Positions 5,755 to 8,000 of a stretch of DNA of 8,000 nt are shown piece by piece. How positions within the stretch are numbered: position 1 is the first letter of the stretch; each line of letters starts with the position of its first letter. Made by a program: the position numbers and the translations under genes. The DNA is from Pyrinomonadaceae bacterium (GTDB lineage: Bacteria > Acidobacteriota > Blastocatellia > Pyrinomonadales > Pyrinomonadaceae). Under the pieces are notes generated by a model that was not told where the DNA came from, made no database searches, and saw nothing but the letters and a program-made list of their open reading frames with translations. The DNA is taken from the NCBI GenBank assembly GCA_014379795.1, contig JACMLC010000341.1, positions 1 to 8,000 on the forward strand. The letters are read 5' to 3'.

Positions 5755-6216
5755 CTATTGTGCTTTGCCCTCTGAAAGGTATCGTTCCAGCACGCTGCCG
5801 AGTTCGCCTAAGGCAAACGGCTTGACGAGATAATCTGTGCAGCCTGCGGCAAACGCCTTAGCTTCAGCCGACGGCTGCGCGTGGCCGGAGAGGATGACAA
5901 TCGGGATTTTATGCGTGGAGAAAAGCTCACGAATGCGCTGCGTCACCGTATATCCGTCGAGCAGAGGGAGGTCTGTATCCATCAGGATCAGGTCAACCCG
6001 CACGTTCTCTGCCAGCGCAATCGCCATCTCGCCGTTTACTGCTTCGACCACGCTGATGCCGCCGCGCATCTCAAGCATTGTTCTGAGCATGAAGCGCGTG
6101 TCTTCATGATTTTCCACTACCAGTACACACGCTTTGGAAGCTTGCGACGGTAGAGGCGCAGGTTGAGCTTTTGCATTTGAGCCGGATGTTTGGCTGTAAC
6201 TTACTGTGGTTGTCAT
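5755..6216 (-). CDS. Single-domain response regulator (CheY-like receiver)
   Basis: A 153-aa protein: a Ser/Gln/Pro-rich tail (residues 1-28), then one receiver domain with no output domain. The phospho-acceptor is D80 (LILMDTDLPLLDG), the switch Ser is S110 (VILSG), and the conserved Lys is K132 (YLVKPF). The acidic pocket reads VVENHED, with Glu35 and Asn36 where two acids are usual. This may weaken magnesium binding, though E/D-N variants exist. The start is uncertain. ATG 6216 gives a sensible tail but has no good Shine-Dalgarno. GTG 6321 has a purine-rich leader but would place a perfect hairpin inside the coding region and add an unlikely N-terminus. It is the first gene of the probable four-gene unit leading to the sigma factor, and may relay a kinase signal to it. 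Which kinase is unknown; the one at 7334 is a candidate by nearness only. Confidence 0.88.
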   Translation of the reverse strand: MTTTVSYSQTSGSNAKAQPAPLPSQASKACVLVVENHEDTRFMLRTMLEMRGGISVVEAVNGEMAIALAENVRVDLILMDTDLPLLDGYTVTQRIRELFSTHKIPIVILSGHAQPSAEAKAFAAGCTDYLVKPFALGELGSVLERYLSEGKAQ

Positions 6217-6295
6217 GATGGGAGAGTGCGGAAATTGTGTGAGCGAACCGCATTTCGCTGCTGCGATCAAAAACCAATTGGAGCTTGAACGGAAG

Positions 6296-6322
6296 GGTGA
6301 AGTCCCATGACGGGACTTCACC
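6296..6322. repeat. Perfect 11-bp hairpin upstream of the receiver gene
   Basis: GGTGAAGTCCC (6296-6306) and GGGACTTCACC (6312-6322) are exact inverted copies around the 5-nt loop ATGAC. On the + strand it is followed by TCTTTTCC (6323-6330), terminator-like, but no + strand gene ends here. On the - strand it lies about 80 nt ahead of ATG 6216, so it may be a leader hairpin or a protein-binding site for the receiver operon. Confidence 0.6.
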
Positions 6323-6568
6323 TCTTTTCCCCCCGTGTTCGTTCTGCCGTCTCGTCTCAGAAGACGAGATAGCTAACCGTCAAACGCTTTCTCCGGCACT
6401 GCAAAAGGAGTTTGCGCTTTCTCGCTTGGACTAATGGCTTTAGTTTTAACTTATGCGGAGAGTTTTGGATATTAGGAAGATGGGTGAAATGAGCAAGGGT
6501 TTTACCCTAATGATGAGAGGGTAAACCGAAGCAGTTCAGAATGTCTTAAGAGTTCCTAACTAAAGATT

Positions 6569-6667
6569 AGCCACAGAGACACAGAGGCACGGAGATAACA
6601 CCAGACATTTCATTTAGCATTTTCTTCATCCATTTATCCTGCTCTGTGTCTCTGTGCCTCTGTGGCT
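6569..6667. repeat. CACAGAG-type octamer inverted repeat
   Basis: Bases 6569-6594 and 6642-6667 are 26-bp inverted copies matching at 23 positions; on the + strand RNA two of the three differences are G-U pairs. Each arm is three tandem 8-mers of the form nCACAGAG (CCACAGAG, ACACAGAG, GCACGGAG). A 47-nt AT-rich centre separates them. I recall very similar 'CCACAGAG...CTCTGTGG' hairpins scattered in many environmental bacterial genomes, so this is probably a dispersed repeat. It lies 17 bp past the stop of the leftward response regulator gene, where it could also end or stabilise that transcript; in that direction the T-tract is weak. Confidence 0.82.
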
Positions 6668-6684
6668 GAGTTTTATCAGACGAT

Positions 6685-7341
6685 CTAAGTGTCTTGCAGC
6701 CAGCCTTGCAGCAGTGCGTAGCTCACGATGTCAACACGGCTTTTCATGCCCATTTTACGCATCGCGTTGGCCTTGTGAGCCTCTACGGTTTTGACGCTCA
6801 GGTTGAGGCGTGCGGCCACCTCTTTGTTGATGTAACCCCATGCGATGAGGCGCAGGACTTCCGCCTCGCGCTCACTCAAATTCGCGTCCGGGGATGCGCC
6901 GCGAGCGGCTCGTCTGCCGCCACGAATTTGAGTGACAGCCTTTTCGGTAATCGCCGGGTCGAGATATGTCTGACCGGCGGCGACGGCGCGAATCGCGCGC
7001 AGCAGTTCCGCAGACTTGCTCTGTTTCAGCACATAACCGCTCACGCCCGCCTGAAGCAGTTGTTGCAAGTAGCCGTCGTCCGTGTGGCGCGTCAGGGTCA
7101 AGACCTTCACTTGCGGGCTTTGCTGCTTCAGCTTCTTCGTCGCTTGCAGACCGTTTAGCTCCGGCATCGAAACATCCATCACGACGACATCCGGCAGAAG
7201 TTCCTGCGCGAGCTGCACGGCGACGCGCCCGTTATCTGCTTCGCCGACAATCTCCATGTCGGGCTGGTTGTTGACCAGAAGTTTCAGCCCGTCGCGGATC
7301 GTCTCGTGATCCTCGGCTAACAGGATGCGGAGCTTATTCAT
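6685..7341 (-). CDS. NarL/FixJ-family response regulator (receiver + LuxR-type HTH)
   Basis: A 218-aa transcription factor of a two-component system. The N-terminal receiver spans residues 3-120: acidic pocket E10/D11 (LLAEDHE), phospho-acceptor D56 (VVVMDVSMPELNG), switch T84 (LTLTRHT) and K106 (YVLKQS). After a linker rich in Arg, Gly and Ala (about 139-153) comes a LuxR-type helix-turn-helix, residues 154-216. It begins LSEREAEVLRLIAWG and continues NKEVAARLNLSVKTVEAHKA, with recognition-helix residues SVKTVEAHK intact. Length and layout are normal for the family. GGGAGAG upstream of ATG 7341 supports this start. The start codon lies inside the end of the kinase gene (8-nt overlap), so translation is probably coupled and the kinase is its partner. 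Phosphorylation would promote dimerisation and DNA binding; target genes are unknown. Confidence 0.95.
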   Translation of the reverse strand: MNKLRILLAEDHETIRDGLKLLVNNQPDMEIVGEADNGRVAVQLAQELLPDVVVMDVSMPELNGLQATKKLKQQSPQVKVLTLTRHTDDGYLQQLLQAGVSGYVLKQSKSAELLRAIRAVAAGQTYLDPAITEKAVTQIRGGRRAARGASPDANLSEREAEVLRLIAWGYINKEVAARLNLSVKTVEAHKANAMRKMGMKSRVDIVSYALLQGWLQDT

Positions 7342-8000
7342 CTGTCTCTCCCGTCTCCAGCGGCGGCGCGGCAATCCGCACGACCACAGTTGCGCCTTTA
7401 TCCGGCTGCGATTCAATCTCGAACGTGCCGCCGATGAGCGCGGCACGTTCGCGCATGCCGATCAGCCCGACTCCTTCGGCGTCAACCCCCAACACCTGCT
7501 GCAAGTCGAAACCTACGCCGTCGTCTTCGATGATGAGCGAGACCTGGTCGGTGCGGCGTTCGAGCACGACCGCGACGTTTTTGGCTGCGGCGTGTTTGGC
7601 GACGTTGTTAAGGGCTTCCTGCGCGATGCGATAGAGAGCGGTTTCGACCTCCGGCGTTAAGCGATTTTTATCCATTCCGCTCGCATGCAGTTGAACGGGA
7701 ATGCCGACATGTTTTGACCAATTCTTGATGTAGCTGGAAAGCGCGGCCTGTAATCCGAGATCGTCGAGCGCGGTCGGGCGCATTTCCCAGACCATGTGTT
7801 CCACATCCGCGTCGAGTTGTCTGGCAATCGTCTGTAATACTTCAACCTGTTCGCACAGGTTCTCATGCTCGCCGCAATCTTCTTTAACCAGATCGAGTTT
7901 CAGTTTGAGCACGGTCAACTGCTGCCCGAACTGGTCGTGCATCTCGCGCGCGATGCGGCGGCGCTCGTCCTCCTGCGCGAAGACGATGCGGCGCAGTAAC
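7334..8000 (-). CDS. NarX/DegS-type sensor histidine kinase, 5' end beyond the window
   Basis: The C-terminal 221 residues of a HisKA_3 histidine kinase are visible; the frame stays open to the window edge, so the input domain is missing from view. The phospho-acceptor block reads AQEDERRRIAREMHDQFGQQ, with the phospho-acceptor His in REMHDQ (about 21 residues in from the edge). The dimerisation helices follow, with MVWEMRPTALDDLGLQAAL. The HATPase domain shows the N box (RIAQEALNNVAKHA), G1 (EDDGVGFD) and G2 (GVGLIGMRERAALIGGTFEI), then DKGATVVVRI. It would autophosphorylate on His and pass phosphate to Asp56 of the regulator whose start codon it overlaps by 8 nt. A start at the Met before HDQ (7942) would cut through the kinase motif, so it is not the true start. 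The sensed signal and membrane topology cannot be told. Confidence 0.94.
   Translation of the reverse strand, partial: LLRRIVFAQEDERRRIAREMHDQFGQQLTVLKLKLDLVKEDCGEHENLCEQVEVLQTIARQLDADVEHMVWEMRPTALDDLGLQAALSSYIKNWSKHVGIPVQLHASGMDKNRLTPEVETALYRIAQEALNNVAKHAAAKNVAVVLERRTDQVSLIIEDDGVGFDLQQVLGVDAEGVGLIGMRERAALIGGTFEIESQPDKGATVVVRIAAPPLETGETDE
7346..7352 (-). promoter_or_regulatory. Ribosome binding site for the response regulator, inside the kinase gene
   Basis: On the - strand GGGAGAG (7352 to 7346) ends 4 nt before ATG 7341. It lies within the last codons of the kinase gene and selects this start over in-frame codons further upstream (frame open to 7446), which would add an Arg-rich stretch absent from the receiver fold. 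Confidence 0.65.

Larger units (their letters stand above)
6217..6684. other. Gene-free region with several dyads
   Basis: No convincing coding region is seen on either strand over 468 bp. It holds a hairpin at 6296-6322 and an 8-bp dyad at 6350-6357/6362-6369 (TCTCGTCT/AGACGAGA). A dyad pair is built on AGGGTAAA at 6496-6525, where TTTACCCT (6501-6508) can pair with AGGGTAAA (6518-6525), or ACCCT (6504-6508) with AGGGT (6496-6500). The long CACAGAG repeat follows at 6569-6667. It must contain the promoter of the leftward receiver-PAS-sigma unit and the transcript end of the leftward two-component pair. I cannot point to a firm -10/-35 pair. Confidence 0.6.

Noticed and set aside
6217..6321. 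GTG 6321 as start of the receiver protein
   Set aside because: The extension (MKSRHGTSPFRSSSN...) is unlike a receiver tail and would place the perfect 6296-6322 hairpin in coding sequence; not fully excluded because ATG 6216 lacks a good ribosome binding site.
6296..6330. Intrinsic terminator on the + strand
   Set aside because: The stem and TCTTTTCC tract look right, but no + strand gene lies upstream to be terminated.

Overview
The window reads as a chromosomal segment of a Gram-negative bacterium. It has a TolC-type outer-membrane protein, moderately high GC, and intergenic spaces filled with long inverted repeats. My best guess at the source is Acidobacteriota, perhaps class Blastocatellia. 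The reasons are the DUF5996 gene, the style of the signalling genes, and a hairpin repeat whose arms translate as 'PPA(V/T)AGGS', which I remember from spurious ORFs in that group. This placement rests on memory and is not proven.

Left half, + strand (1-4406). A 31-bp inverted repeat built from tandem heptamers (37-136) precedes a long tolC-like gene (184-2124). A 270-bp spacer with two competing hairpins follows, then a 174-aa protein with the His-rich signature of HNH/Endo VII nuclease toxins (2398-2922). That gene ends at a good intrinsic terminator (about 3002-3036). Next come a DUF5996 gene (3112-4017), a perfect 30-bp inverted repeat (4028-4101), and a small unknown gene with a good ribosome binding site (4200-4406).

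Middle, - strand (4456-6216). Four closely spaced genes look like one transcription unit, read right to left: a single-domain response regulator, a PAS protein resembling photoactive yellow protein but lacking the chromophore cysteine, a 78-aa protein of unknown function, and a divergent ECF sigma factor. No anti-sigma gene is next to the sigma gene. This set of sensor-like, receiver and sigma parts is the most interesting functional unit in the window.

Right end, - strand (6217-8000). A 468-bp gene-free region carries several dyads and a CACAGAG-type inverted repeat (6569-6667). Beyond it is a two-component pair: a NarL/FixJ-type response regulator (6685-7341), overlapped by 8 nt by a HisKA_3/NarX-type histidine kinase whose N-terminus lies past the window edge (7334-8000).

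No rRNA, tRNA, CRISPR array, transposase or phage gene is visible.
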